From the NCBI GenBank assembly GCA_017577365.1, contig PKRJ01000003.1, positions 54,518-118,517 of the forward strand: a stretch of DNA of 64,000 nucleotides, read 5' to 3'. Source of the stretch: Gammaproteobacteria bacterium. Lineage in GTDB: Bacteria > Pseudomonadota > Gammaproteobacteria > Steroidobacterales > Rariloculaceae. Every line of letters starts with the position of its first letter. The stretch's first letter is position 1. Below the pieces are notes generated by a model. That model made no database searches and was not told the origin of the DNA. It saw only the letters and a list, made by a program, of their open reading frames with translations. The translations under genes were made by a program, and so were the position numbers. Below are positions 33,758 through 42,811 of this stretch, piece by piece.

Positions 33758-35041
33758 TTACTTCTTCGCCGCGGCGAGACCCTTCTCGATGTCCTCGATG
33801 ATGTCGTCGATGTGCTCGAGGCCGATCGACAGGCGCACGAGCTCCGGCGTGATCCCGCCGGCCTTCTGCTGCTCCGGCGACAGCTGCGAATGCGTCGTCG
33901 TCGCCGGATGGATCGCGAGGCTCCTCGTGTCGCCGACGTTCGCGAGGTGGCTGAAGAGCTCGAGCCCCTCGATGAACTTGCGGCCCGCCTCGAGCCCGCC
34001 CTTGATGCCGAACACGACCATCGCGCCGCCCATCCCGGAGAGGTACTTCTTGTTCAGCGCATAGGCCGGGTCCGTCTCGAGCCCCGGATAGCGGATCCAC
34101 TCGATCTGCGGATGGTCCTTCAAGTGCTCGGCCACCTTCTTCGCGTTCTCGCAGTGCCGCTCCATCCGAAGCGGCAGCGTCTCGATGCCTTGCAGGAACA
34201 TCCACGCGTTGTCCGGGCTGATGCATGCTCCGAGGTTCCGCAGCGGCACCGTGCGCATTCTGATCAGATACGCGATCGGCGCAAGCGGCTCCGGCAGATC
34301 ATACGCCCAGCGCAGGCCGTGGTAGCTCGAATCCGGCCGCGTCATCAACGGGAACTTCTCGCTCTTCCAGTCGAACTTGCCGGAATCGACGACGATACCG
34401 CCGATCCCGTTGCCATGCCCGCCGAGCCACTTCGTCAGCGAGCTCACGACGATATCCGCGCCGTGCTCGATCGGCCGCTGCAGCACCGGCGTCGTGAACG
34501 TGTCGTCGACGATCAACGGCAGGCCGTGCGCGTGCGCGATGTCCGCGATCGCCTCGATGTCCGCGATGTCGCATGCGGGGTTCGAAAGCGTCTCGCAGAA
34601 CAACAGCTTCGTTTTCGGCGTGATCGCCCGGGCGAAATTCTCCGGATCGTTCGGATCGACGAAATGCACCTTGTAGCCGAACTGCGGCAGGATGTCGTTG
34701 AACTGCGTGAACGTGCCGCCGTAGAGGTTGTTCGCGGCGACGATCTCGTCCCCGGCCTCGCAGATATTGTTGATGCTGTTGAAGATCGCGGCCGTTCCGG
34801 AAGCCAGCGCGAGCCCGGCCGCACCGCCCTGCATCGCCGCCATGCGCTGCTCGAGCACGTCCTGCGTCGGATTCATGATCCGCGTGTAGATGTAGCCGAG
34901 CTCCTTCAACGCAAACAGATTCGCTGCATGCGTCGTGCTGTCGAAGACGTAGGAGCTCGTGCGATAGACCGGGACCGCGCGCGACTTCGTCGTGGGATCC
35001 GGCCGAGCTCCGGCGTGGATGCATTGGGTTTCGAGCTTCAC
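33758..35041 (-). CDS. metY: O-acylhomoserine sulfhydrylase (aminocarboxypropyltransferase)
   Basis: A 427-residue Cys/Met-metabolism PLP enzyme that joins sulfide to O-acylhomoserine, giving homocysteine. It starts MKLETQCIHAGARPDP, has YTRIMNPTQDVLEQRMAAMQ, and the cofactor Lys is in SSLTKWLGGHGNGIGG. The length of about 430 residues and the N-terminal ETQCIHAG favour MetY over cystathionine gamma-synthase (about 380-400). GTG start with a GGAGG site. With metX it gives a direct-sulfhydrylation route to methionine. Confidence 0.93.
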   Translation of the reverse strand: MKLETQCIHAGARPDPTTKSRAVPVYRTSSYVFDSTTHAANLFALKELGYIYTRIMNPTQDVLEQRMAAMQGGAAGLALASGTAAIFNSINNICEAGDEIVAANNLYGGTFTQFNDILPQFGYKVHFVDPNDPENFARAITPKTKLLFCETLSNPACDIADIEAIADIAHAHGLPLIVDDTFTTPVLQRPIEHGADIVVSSLTKWLGGHGNGIGGIVVDSGKFDWKSEKFPLMTRPDSSYHGLRWAYDLPEPLAPIAYLIRMRTVPLRNLGACISPDNAWMFLQGIETLPLRMERHCENAKKVAEHLKDHPQIEWIRYPGLETDPAYALNKKYLSGMGGAMVVFGIKGGLEAGRKFIEGLELFSHLANVGDTRSLAIHPATTTHSQLSPEQQKAGGITPELVRLSIGLEHIDDIIEDIEKGLAAAKK

Positions 35042-35092
35042 ACTAGCCTCCGTTCATGCTTTCCCCCTCCTTCCGCGAGGGGATCGGGTTCC

Positions 35093-36013
35093 TCAGGGTG
35101 CCGCCGGACCGGTCTCGCGTCCGGCCAACGCGAGCAGCGCGAGCGCCGCGAGAATGAGCACGATCCCCGTGCCTTCCGCGGCGGTCGGCCGCTCGCCGAG
35201 CTGCGCCCACGCGGCGCCGACGCCGACGATCGGCACGATCAGCGAGCTCAGCCCGCTGACGGTCGCAGGCAGCCGCTGCAGGATGTAGAGCCACAGCAGC
35301 ATCGCGATCGCCGTGCCCCCGATCGCGTTGTACGCGACGGCGCCGATGAAATACGCCGTCCACTCGATCGGCCGCTCGGGCACGAGCAGCGCCGCGGCGA
35401 CGAGCGGCAGCGAGCCGAACGCCATCTGCCAGGCCGTCAGCGAGACGAGCTCCTCGCGCCCTTTGACCGGAATCTTCTTCGCGATGATCACGCTGACACC
35501 CCATGACGCGCCGGCGGCGAGCGCAATCACGCTGTTCGCGAGCCCCGCGCCACCTCGCCAGACCTCGAGGACGAGCACGAGGCCCGCGAACGCGAGGACG
35601 ACTGCCGGCCACTGCAAGCCCCTGAGCCGCTCGCCGAGAAACGGCCATCCGAAGAGGATCACCCAGAACGGCATCGTGTACGCGAGCACCGCGCTCTTCC
35701 CCGCCTGTCCCAAGGCCAAAGACCACGAGATCAGGCCGACGAATCCGGTGGTCTGGAACAGACCGAGCAGAATCGTCTTGCCGATGTGCCGCGGCGGCCT
35801 GAAGGGGACGTTCAGCATCGGAAGCAGCGCGAATGTGACCAACGTGCCGAAGACGACGCGCAGCATCGCGAAATCGATCGGACCCGCGTCCCGAAGCGCG
35901 AGCTTCATCACGACCCAGTTGTAGCCCCACAGCAGGCCGAGCAGCCCGAATGCCGCGAGCGGGCCGGTCAGCGAGCTGCCCTCGGCTCGGCCGGAGCGAT
36001 TGGTCGAAGTCAT
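35093..36013 (-). CDS. EamA/DMT-superfamily transporter
   Basis: A 306-residue inner-membrane protein with about ten hydrophobic helices arranged as two EamA repeats. The first repeat begins near PLAAFGLLGLLWGYNWVVMK and the second near LANSVIALAAGASWGVSVII. EamA proteins export or import amino acids and related metabolites. Its place directly before metY-metX on the same strand (51 bases) suggests it may move a sulfur or homoserine metabolite, but that is inference. No signal peptide besides the first helix. Confidence 0.88.
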   Translation of the reverse strand: MTSTNRSGRAEGSSLTGPLAAFGLLGLLWGYNWVVMKLALRDAGPIDFAMLRVVFGTLVTFALLPMLNVPFRPPRHIGKTILLGLFQTTGFVGLISWSLALGQAGKSAVLAYTMPFWVILFGWPFLGERLRGLQWPAVVLAFAGLVLVLEVWRGGAGLANSVIALAAGASWGVSVIIAKKIPVKGREELVSLTAWQMAFGSLPLVAAALLVPERPIEWTAYFIGAVAYNAIGGTAIAMLLWLYILQRLPATVSGLSSLIVPIVGVGAAWAQLGERPTAAEGTGIVLILAALALLALAGRETGPAAP

Positions 36014-36281
36014 GCCTTCCCTGCGCGGGCGCCTCGCAACCCATGATCTCGTTACGGAACACCGCCCCCCGGTGACCGCCGTGACCGCCGCCGGTCAAAG
36101 CGGACGAAGATGCATCGCCTGCCGGCGGCAGGGGCATCGAGAGCGCGTCGCCACCTCGAGCAGACGCTTGGGACGGCGCGAGCGCGCCGTCGCCGGCGGG
36201 AGTATAGCAATAACCCGAGGCCGCCCGACCGACGGGCCGGTTCGGCCGCGCGAGTCGCGAAAGGGCCGTCCTGACGGGCGG

Positions 36282-37463
36282 TCAGGCGAACTGGGCCCGG
36301 TAAGCGCGCAGCTGACGCGCGAATTCCTCGAGCGCGGCAATGCCGCTCGCCTCGGCGTCCGCGCACCATGCCTGGAGCCGCGCGAGCAGCTCTTGCTGCG
36401 TCTTCGCCTGCTGGGTCCACAACGCCTTGAGACGCAGCTTGAAGTCGTAGATCGTCCTGAGCGTCGCATTGCTGCCCAGGACCGCCTCGAGGTCGCGGCG
36501 GCGCCTCACGTCGAGCGCAGTCTCCTCGCGCAGGATCAGCGAGCGTATTCGCGCAACCCGCAGCTTGACGTCCCTGCGAAGCGCTGCCGCCTCGGCACGC
36601 AACACCGGACGCACGACGCGATTGCCGTAGAGCTTCAGGACGTGAAAACGGTTGGCGACCACCGCGCGCAGCATGTCCATGTCGACGGCCGCTCGTCCGA
36701 CGGCGAAGCTCGTTCTCGGCGCGGTCCGCCTGACCGAGGCGAGCCCGAGCATTTCCATGATTCGGATATAGAGCCAGCCGATATCGAATTCCCACCACTT
36801 GTTCGACAGCTTGGCCGACGAGCCGTAAGCGTGGTGGTTGTTGTGGAGCTCCTCGCCGCCGATCAGCACGCCGATCGGAACGATATTGCGCGACTCGTCG
36901 TCGGTCTCGAAGTTTCGGTATCCCCAGTAGTGGCCGACGCCGTTGATCACTCCGGCCGCCCAGAACGGAATCCACGCCATCTGCACGGCGAAGATCAGAA
37001 GCCCCGGCAGCGCGCCGAAGAGCACGAGATCGGCCACGAGCATCGTGCCGATTCCCAGCTGTCGGTGCTTCGAGTAGAGGTTTCTCTCGAGCCAGTCGTC
37101 CGGCGTGCCGGCACCGAACGCTTCGAGCGTCTCGGCGTTCGCGGCTTCTTTGTGATAGAGGAAGGCGCCGGCGAACAGAACCCGCCAGATGCCTTTGTGC
37201 TGGGGGCTATGCGGGTCGTCCTCGCGTTCGCAACGCGCGTGATGTTTGCGGTGCACGGCCACCCACTCGCGCGTGACCATGCCCGTCGTCAACCAGAGCC
37301 AGAAGCGGAAGAAATGGCTCGCGATCGGGTGCAAAGACAACGCCCGGTGGGCCTGGTGTCGGTGGAGAAAAATCGTGACGCTTGCAATCGTCACGTGCGT
37401 CAGAATCAGAGCCGCCGCCACGTAACCCCACGCGGACAGATCGAGCAAACCGTCGAAAGCCAT
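36282..37463 (-). CDS. Membrane fatty-acid desaturase with extended C-terminus
   Basis: A 393-residue acyl-CoA-desaturase-type di-iron enzyme. The three His boxes are HRHQAHR, HRKHHA and HNNHHAYGSS, with four hydrophobic segments between (about 10-35, 40-60, 140-160, 165-185). Beyond about residue 270 it carries a helical, Arg/Gln-rich tail not needed for catalysis, common in gammaproteobacterial DesA/OLE1-like proteins. It introduces a double bond (probably delta-9) into fatty acyl chains for membrane fluidity. A palindrome at 37581-37600, upstream of its start, is a candidate operator. Confidence 0.9.
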   Translation of the reverse strand: MAFDGLLDLSAWGYVAAALILTHVTIASVTIFLHRHQAHRALSLHPIASHFFRFWLWLTTGMVTREWVAVHRKHHARCEREDDPHSPQHKGIWRVLFAGAFLYHKEAANAETLEAFGAGTPDDWLERNLYSKHRQLGIGTMLVADLVLFGALPGLLIFAVQMAWIPFWAAGVINGVGHYWGYRNFETDDESRNIVPIGVLIGGEELHNNHHAYGSSAKLSNKWWEFDIGWLYIRIMEMLGLASVRRTAPRTSFAVGRAAVDMDMLRAVVANRFHVLKLYGNRVVRPVLRAEAAALRRDVKLRVARIRSLILREETALDVRRRRDLEAVLGSNATLRTIYDFKLRLKALWTQQAKTQQELLARLQAWCADAEASGIAALEEFARQLRAYRAQFA

Positions 37464-37580
37464 TTAGAACCTCGAAACTACCAAGACGTCATCGATGCCG
37501 GCCTCGGCCTCCGTTATCCGAAAGCAAAAGTCGTGCAAAGTCGGTGAAGAGTACCAGAACACGGGGACCGAGGGCCTGGA

Positions 37581-37600
37581 GTTTTCCCTATCGGGAAAAC
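37581..37600. promoter_or_regulatory. Palindrome upstream of the desaturase gene
   Basis: The perfect inverted repeat GTTTTCCC-TATC-GGGAAAAC has 8-base arms and a 4-base centre. It lies about 120 bases before the desaturase ATG and 160 before the divergent membrane protein. It has no flanking T tract, so I read it as an operator rather than a terminator. The rest of this 297-base gap shows no gene. Confidence 0.45.
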
Positions 37601-37760
37601 CCGCAATGTCGCTCGGTGCGGCCACGATGGAACGATTCTCCTTCGCGTCCAGAGTCTTTCGATATGTCAAGCGGCCCCCGGCGGCCTGGACTCGAACCCG
37701 TAGGCGAGATAACCTCCGGCGCGACTCAGTCGACAATACAACGAGTCACGGGGGGACGCC

Positions 37761-38237
37761 TTGGAATTCTTCAATTGGCTCGAGGCGACGGCGCTCGCCG
37801 AATGGGTCCGCGTTTCCGCGTGGGGCTACCCGTTGATGATCACGCTCCACTCCGTGGGATTGGCGGTCGTCGTCGGGCTCGCGGTCGCGATCGATCTTCG
37901 CCTGCTCGGCCGCTTCCGCGGCATTCCGCTCACCTCGCTGCGTACCTTCTTCACGATCGCGTGGCTGGGATTCCTGGTGAACTTTCTTTCGGGCGCCGCG
38001 CTGTTCGCGTCGCAGGCCGCGTCGCACTACATCTCGAACGTCCCGTTCCTGACGAAAATCGGCTTCGTGATCGCGGGCGCCGCGACCATCGGCTATCTGC
38101 AACCCGCGGTGGCGAAGCTCGGCGAGGGCACCGGCGCGGACAGCGTCCTACCCGCCGGCGCGAAGGCTGCGGCCGTGATCTCGCTGATCGTGTGGGCCGG
38201 TGCCACGGTGACCGGCCGTCTGATCGCTTATCTGTAG
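37761..38237 (+). CDS. Small four-helix membrane protein, paralogue of next gene
   Basis: A 158-residue integral membrane protein with about four helices (near 20-48, 62-85, 95-112 and 135-155). It shares the pattern LHSVGLAVVVGLAVAIDLRL and WLGFLVNFLSGAALF with its neighbour at 38254-38739, so the two arose by duplication and may form a hetero-oligomer. The pattern is reminiscent of DUF6644/DUF2214-type proteins, of unknown function. Conserved His in the first membrane helix could bind heme or metal, which is speculation. TTG start with a GGGGGA site. Confidence 0.72.
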   Translation: MEFFNWLEATALAEWVRVSAWGYPLMITLHSVGLAVVVGLAVAIDLRLLGRFRGIPLTSLRTFFTIAWLGFLVNFLSGAALFASQAASHYISNVPFLTKIGFVIAGAATIGYLQPAVAKLGEGTGADSVLPAGAKAAAVISLIVWAGATVTGRLIAYL

Positions 38238-38253
38238 GCGGGGGAACGCGGCG

Positions 38254-38739
38254 ATGAACGCTCTGCTCGACTGGATGCAATCGACCTGGCTGAACTCCCT
38301 CGCGCTCAACTACCAATGGACGTGGCCGATCGCCGAGACGCTGCACTTCCTCGGCATGTCGCTCCTCATCGGCGCGATCTTCGTGATGGATCTGCGGCTG
38401 CTCGGCGTGCAGCGCCTTATCCCCGCGTCGACGGTGCACGCGCTGCTGCCGATCGCGTTCCTCGGCTTCGGCTTGAACTTCCTCACCGGGCTGATCTTCG
38501 TGTTCGGCGACCCGCACCGTTACTTCGTCAACATTTCATTCCAGATCAAGATGGTGCTGATCCTCCTCGCCGGCCTGAACGCCCTGCTCTACGCGGTCAA
38601 GGTCTCGCCGGCGCTGGCCGCCGCGGGGCCGAATGCACCGACTCCGCCGCTCGCGAAGGCCGTCGGCGGAGCATCGCTCGTGCTCTGGATCGGCGTGATC
38701 TGCTTCGGCCGGCTGATCCCCTATCTCGGATCGGGCTGA
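38254..38739 (+). CDS. Small four-helix membrane protein, paralogue of preceding gene
   Basis: A 161-residue integral membrane protein aligned to the preceding one: LHFLGMSLLIGAIFVMDLRL in helix 1, FLGFGLNFLTGLIFVFGDP in helix 2, then a helix at about 95-113 and a last one at about 135-155. The gap between the genes is 16 bases, so one operon. It ends before a strong intrinsic terminator that separates it from the convergent DUF1552/DUF1592 pair. Function unknown. Confidence 0.72.
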   Translation: MNALLDWMQSTWLNSLALNYQWTWPIAETLHFLGMSLLIGAIFVMDLRLLGVQRLIPASTVHALLPIAFLGFGLNFLTGLIFVFGDPHRYFVNISFQIKMVLILLAGLNALLYAVKVSPALAAAGPNAPTPPLAKAVGGASLVLWIGVICFGRLIPYLGSG

Positions 38740-38773
38740 GCGGCCGCCCGGGCTCGCTGAACGAACGAAAGAC

Positions 38774-38821
38774 GCGCATCGGCCGGCTCGTCGCGCGGAC
38801 GAGCCGGCCGATGCGCTTTTT
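38774..38821 (+). terminator. Strong intrinsic terminator after the paired membrane proteins
   Basis: Perfect 19-base arms (38774-38792 and 38798-38816) around a 5-base loop are followed by five T. This is the clearest terminator in the window. It ends the plus-strand membrane-protein operon and lies 7 bases before the convergent DUF1552 stop. Confidence 0.9.
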
Positions 38822-38827
38822 CTGCCC

Positions 38828-40168
38828 TTAGAGGTTCTCGATCCGGCCGGTGCTGTCGCCGAAGCTGTCGAGGTGGATATCGAACAGATCCAGGATGCTG
38901 AGCAGCAGGCTACCGGTCGGCACCGTCCGCTGCGGGAACGCGAGATGCCGGTCGCCCTCGAGCCGGCCCGAAGCGCCTCCGATCAGCACGTGCGGCACGT
39001 CGTAATGGAGGTGCTGATTCGAGTTGCCCATGTTCGATCCGTACAGGATCAGCGAGTGATCGAGCAACGTGCCGTCGCCTTCCGGAATGCTGCGCAGCTT
39101 CTCGACGAAGTACGCGAGCGTCTTGACGTGATAACGGTTCAGCATCGCGAACTGCGCGATGCGGCCCGGGTCCTCCGCGTGATGCGACCCGCCGTGGAAG
39201 CTGATGTTCGTGCCGCTTTCGGGATAGACGCGGCCGGTCAGATCGCGCGCATAGAGCAGCGTCGAGACCCGCGTGATGTCGGCCTGGAACGCGAGCGCGA
39301 GCAGGTCGAACTGCAGCTTGATGTGCTCGTCGAACGATTCGGGCACGCCGACCGGCATCGTTCGTGACGGCGCCTCGCTCGACGCCTTCGCGGCGACCTC
39401 GAGGCGACGCTCGATCTCGCGGACGTCGTCGAGGTACTGCTCGACGCGAACGCGGTCGTGATGACCCACCTTGATCTTGAGGCTCTCGAGGTCGCCCGCG
39501 ACCGAGTCGAGGATACTGCGCTGCTGCTCGCGCCGCGCCGCGCGAACCTCCGGAGAGCCGCCGTCGCCGAACATGCGCTCGAAGACGATCTGCGGGTTGA
39601 TCTCCATCGGCAGCGGCCGGTGCGGCGTCTGCCACGAGATCGTGTTCGTATAGACGCAGCTATAGCCTTCGCCGCAATTCGTCGAGTTCGCGCCGGGATC
39701 CTCGACCGCGAGCTGCAGCGAAGGCAGGAGCGTCTCCTGGCCGATCTTGCGCGCGATGACCTGATCGACCGTCGTTCCCGCCTCGACGTCGGCCCCCGTC
39801 GTCTTCTTCGGCTTGACGGCGCAGAGGAACGCGGCGGCGACGAAGTGGTCGGCGCCCGTCACGCCCGGAGGCGGCTCCGACGATTGCGACCACAGGCCGC
39901 TCGTCAGCACGACCCGGTCGCGGAACGGCTCGAGCGGCTTCCAGATATACGGAAACTCGAATCCCGGCTCGCTCGACTGCGGCACCCAGTAGCCCGGCGC
40001 GGCGCCGTGAGGGATGAAAATGCCCGCGAAGCGCGTCGGCACGATCTCTTTCGCATACGCGGAGGAGCCAAGCGCCGGCACCATCGCGTCGAGAAACGGC
40101 AGCGCGACCGTCGCGCCGACACCGCGGAGAAAGGTTCTGCGCGGCAGCACCTTCTTCGTGATGAACAT
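38828..40168 (-). CDS. DUF1552 family exported protein
   Basis: A 446-residue protein with a Tat-like signal: twin arginine in LPRRTFLRGVGATVALPF, then a short hydrophobic core. The body matches DUF1552 (GIFIPHGAAPGYWVPQ, LTSGLWSQSS, and DHSLILYGSNMGNSNQHLHY near the C-terminus), a sulfatase-like fold of unknown activity known mainly from Planctomycetes and Myxobacteria but also found in Gammaproteobacteria. I chose the ATG at 40168, with a GAGGAGG site; a TTG six codons up is rejected. It follows the DUF1592-type gene by 14 bases. Confidence 0.88.
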   Translation of the reverse strand: MFITKKVLPRRTFLRGVGATVALPFLDAMVPALGSSAYAKEIVPTRFAGIFIPHGAAPGYWVPQSSEPGFEFPYIWKPLEPFRDRVVLTSGLWSQSSEPPPGVTGADHFVAAAFLCAVKPKKTTGADVEAGTTVDQVIARKIGQETLLPSLQLAVEDPGANSTNCGEGYSCVYTNTISWQTPHRPLPMEINPQIVFERMFGDGGSPEVRAARREQQRSILDSVAGDLESLKIKVGHHDRVRVEQYLDDVREIERRLEVAAKASSEAPSRTMPVGVPESFDEHIKLQFDLLALAFQADITRVSTLLYARDLTGRVYPESGTNISFHGGSHHAEDPGRIAQFAMLNRYHVKTLAYFVEKLRSIPEGDGTLLDHSLILYGSNMGNSNQHLHYDVPHVLIGGASGRLEGDRHLAFPQRTVPTGSLLLSILDLFDIHLDSFGDSTGRIENL

Positions 40169-40182
40169 GGGCTTGCTCCTCC

Positions 40183-42621
40183 TCAAAAGTCCCGCGCGGC
40201 CGCGGCCGCGGCCGCCGACTCCGCGAAGCCGCTTGCCGCCGGCTCGGCCGTCCGCCCGGTCTTCGTGTTCATCCGGAACGCGGCGCTTTTCGCGACCGCG
40301 ACGATCATGGAGTCGAGCCGATACTCGTCCTCGGCGGCCTCCCGCACGATCGATCGAACGATCGGCATGTCTCGATACGTCACGCCTCGGCCGATCGCAT
40401 AGGTCACCAGCTTCTCGGCGAGATTCGTGACGAACTGATCGGAGTACTTCAAGACGAACGCGCGCACGCCGGCCGGCCCCTCGACGCGCGTGCCGTCGTA
40501 CATGACGTCGGCCGAGTCGATCGGCTTGCCGTTATCCGTCGTGCGCATTCGTCCGATCGCATCGAACGGCTCCAACGCGAACCCGAAGGGATCCATCAGC
40601 GAGTGGCAGCTCAAGCACGCGGGATTCTCGCGGTGCTTCTCGAGCATCTCGCGCAGCGTCGGCGTCGCGCCGCTGCCGAGCAGCTCCTCCTCGCTCGCCT
40701 CGAGCTGCGGGACGTTCGGCGGCGGCGGAGGCGGCGGGACGCCGATGAGATGCGTCATGATCCAGTTGCCGCGGATCACGGGAGACGTGCGGCCGGGCTG
40801 CGACGACGTCGTGAGGATGCTGCCCTTCCCGAGCAGCCCTCGTCGCTCGTCGAATGCCTCGCCGAGCTCGACGCGTCGGAAATGGCTGCCTTGGATCCCC
40901 GGGATCCCGTAATGTTTCGCGAGGCGGTCGTTGACGAACGTGTAGTCCGCCGTGAGCAGCTCGAGCGCGCTTCGGCCCTCGCGCAGAATGCTGTCGAAGA
41001 AGAGCTCCGTCTCCCGCCGGAAGGCCTGCCGCAGGTTGTCGTCGAAATCCGGATACTCGTCGACGACGGGCTGGTGACCGTCGAGGTTGCGGAGCGCGAG
41101 CCACTGTCCCGCGAAATTCTCGGTGAACGCCTTCGAGCGCGGGTCCTCGATCATGCGGCGCACTTGCGCCTCGAGCACTTGCGGGTCCGACAGCTCGTTG
41201 CGTTTCGCGAGCTCGAGCAGCTCGTCGTCCGGCATGCTGCTCCAAAGGAAGAACGACAGGCGCGACGCGAGCGCGAGGGAGTCGATCTCGTAGAGCTCGC
41301 CCTCGCCAACGTCGTCCGGCTCGAACTCGAAGCGGTAGATGAACTTCGGATCCATCAACGCGCGCTGCAGGGCCATCTGGATGCCAGCCTCGAATCCGCC
41401 GGCCTGCCGGCCCTGCTCGTAGAAGCGCATCAGCGTGCGGATATCCTCCTCCGTGTCGAAGCCGCGATACGCACGGAACGCGAGCGTCGAGACGATTCGC
41501 TCGGCGCACGCCTGCTCGTCCCCGGTGTTCTGCGGGTAGCAGACGAAGAGGCGCTTGCGGGCCGGCGTGTCGGCCGCGCCTTTCGCGTTGTACGGGCCGT
41601 CGATCCGCACGCTGCCGACGTGCGGATAGAACGTGAAGCCCGGAAGTCCGCCCGTCTCGATCGTGCTGCGCTCGAAATCGTTGTTGAGGTCGAGCAACGG
41701 AGCGAAGTTCGTCGCGAGGAAAGTCACGCCGATCTTGTGCGGTCCGGCCGTGACCGGCACGCGCACATCGATCGTCTCGAGCTGCCCCTGGCCTCCGCCG
41801 AAGCCGCGATTGAGATTGAACTCCTCGTCCCAGTCGAACAGCGCGATCCGCTCGCCGTCGAGCGATACCTCGAGCTGTTCGCCGCGCACCTCGCCGAACG
41901 GCCGGAAATTGCCCATGTTCCCGAGGTTCACGGAAAAGATCTTGATCACGTACTCGCCGTCGGCCGGGAAGTAGTGATCGACGAGAAGTCCGCCGCGCGT
42001 GCCGAACGGCAGCCCTTCGACGTGGTAGTTCTGCGTCGTGTCCTCCGCGACGCGGTAGACGGTCTGCGTCGGCGTATCGACGTCGCCGACCGCCAGCCGG
42101 CTGATCTTGCCCGCCGCCGAGAGGTACGCTTCCAGAAGCGCCGGCGACAACGTCAGCGTACCGGCCTGGTTGTCGAATCCGCTGCTCGAGTCGTCGACCG
42201 GCAGGAAGGCCGCCGGGTCCACCTCGATGCCGAGAAGATCGCGAATGACGTTCGCGTATTCGGTCCTGTTCAATCGATGAGCGCCGGGCGGCGGCAGGTA
42301 CGGCGTGAAGCCCTCGTCGAGCGCGCCCGCGAGCCAATCGGTCACCGCGTCATAGATCTCGGGCTCGGGACGGCGCGCGTCGGGGGGCGGCATCATTCCC
42401 GCGTTGAGCTTCTCGAGCACCTTCTCCCAGATCTCGCGATCCGCATCGATGTGCGCGAGATCCAGACGATCGAGCGAAAGATCGGCGACCCGCTCGATAT
42501 CGTTGTGGCAGTCGACGCAATACCCGCGGATCGTCGAGCTGACGACCTCCTGCCCGGACGGGCCGCAGCCGGCGAGCCCGATCGCAACCGCGCCCCACCC
42601 CCAACGCCTGAACTTTTCCAC
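40183..42621 (-). CDS. DUF1587/1595/1592/1588/1585 multidomain lipoprotein with cytochrome motif
   Basis: An 812-residue exported protein. An N-terminal lipobox (AIGLAGC, Cys19) marks it as a lipoprotein. A heme-binding CVDCH follows at 35-39, then DUF1587 (RLNRTEYANVIRDLLGIEVD, near 115). A carbohydrate/ligand-binding-like beta domain (about 200-330) comes next. DUF1595/DUF1592 (FRAYRGFDTEEDIRTLMRFY; LASRLSFFLWSSMPDDELLE), DUF1588 (TSSQPGRTSPVIRGNWIMTH), a second CLSCH near 680, and DUF1585 complete it. Such proteins usually pair with DUF1552, as here, and are thought to act in surface redox or polymer metabolism. GTG start with GGAGGG. Confidence 0.88.
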   Translation of the reverse strand: MEKFRRWGWGAVAIGLAGCGPSGQEVVSSTIRGYCVDCHNDIERVADLSLDRLDLAHIDADREIWEKVLEKLNAGMMPPPDARRPEPEIYDAVTDWLAGALDEGFTPYLPPPGAHRLNRTEYANVIRDLLGIEVDPAAFLPVDDSSSGFDNQAGTLTLSPALLEAYLSAAGKISRLAVGDVDTPTQTVYRVAEDTTQNYHVEGLPFGTRGGLLVDHYFPADGEYVIKIFSVNLGNMGNFRPFGEVRGEQLEVSLDGERIALFDWDEEFNLNRGFGGGQGQLETIDVRVPVTAGPHKIGVTFLATNFAPLLDLNNDFERSTIETGGLPGFTFYPHVGSVRIDGPYNAKGAADTPARKRLFVCYPQNTGDEQACAERIVSTLAFRAYRGFDTEEDIRTLMRFYEQGRQAGGFEAGIQMALQRALMDPKFIYRFEFEPDDVGEGELYEIDSLALASRLSFFLWSSMPDDELLELAKRNELSDPQVLEAQVRRMIEDPRSKAFTENFAGQWLALRNLDGHQPVVDEYPDFDDNLRQAFRRETELFFDSILREGRSALELLTADYTFVNDRLAKHYGIPGIQGSHFRRVELGEAFDERRGLLGKGSILTTSSQPGRTSPVIRGNWIMTHLIGVPPPPPPPNVPQLEASEEELLGSGATPTLREMLEKHRENPACLSCHSLMDPFGFALEPFDAIGRMRTTDNGKPIDSADVMYDGTRVEGPAGVRAFVLKYSDQFVTNLAEKLVTYAIGRGVTYRDMPIVRSIVREAAEDEYRLDSMIVAVAKSAAFRMNTKTGRTAEPAASGFAESAAAAAAARDF

Positions 42622-42771
42622 GCGCCCTCCTCGACGGTCCCTACGCGACCGGCGGCGATCGCCGGACGGTCCGCTGCGCTCCCCCAGCGCGAGGCCAGCC
42701 TCTGAAACGGGCAGTTCGGTTCGAATGGTAGCCCGATCGAAAGGGCTTCTCCAAGCGCCCGCGCCCGAGAT

Positions 42772-42793
42772 AAGGGGCCTCTTCCGGCCCCAT
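42772..42793 (-). terminator. Hairpin downstream of prpB
   Basis: GGGGCC-TCTTCC-GGCCCC lies 20 bases past the prpB stop codon on the transcribed strand, with TTATCTC after it. It is a weak terminator candidate for the prpD-prpB transcript. Confidence 0.4.
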
Positions 42794-42811
42794 TGCGGCG
42801 TCCGCGGCGGG

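Noticed and set aside
37681..37720. GGACTCGAACCC resembling a tRNA T-loop on the minus strand
   Set aside because: The flanking bases do not pair into a T-stem and there is no anticodon or acceptor arm.
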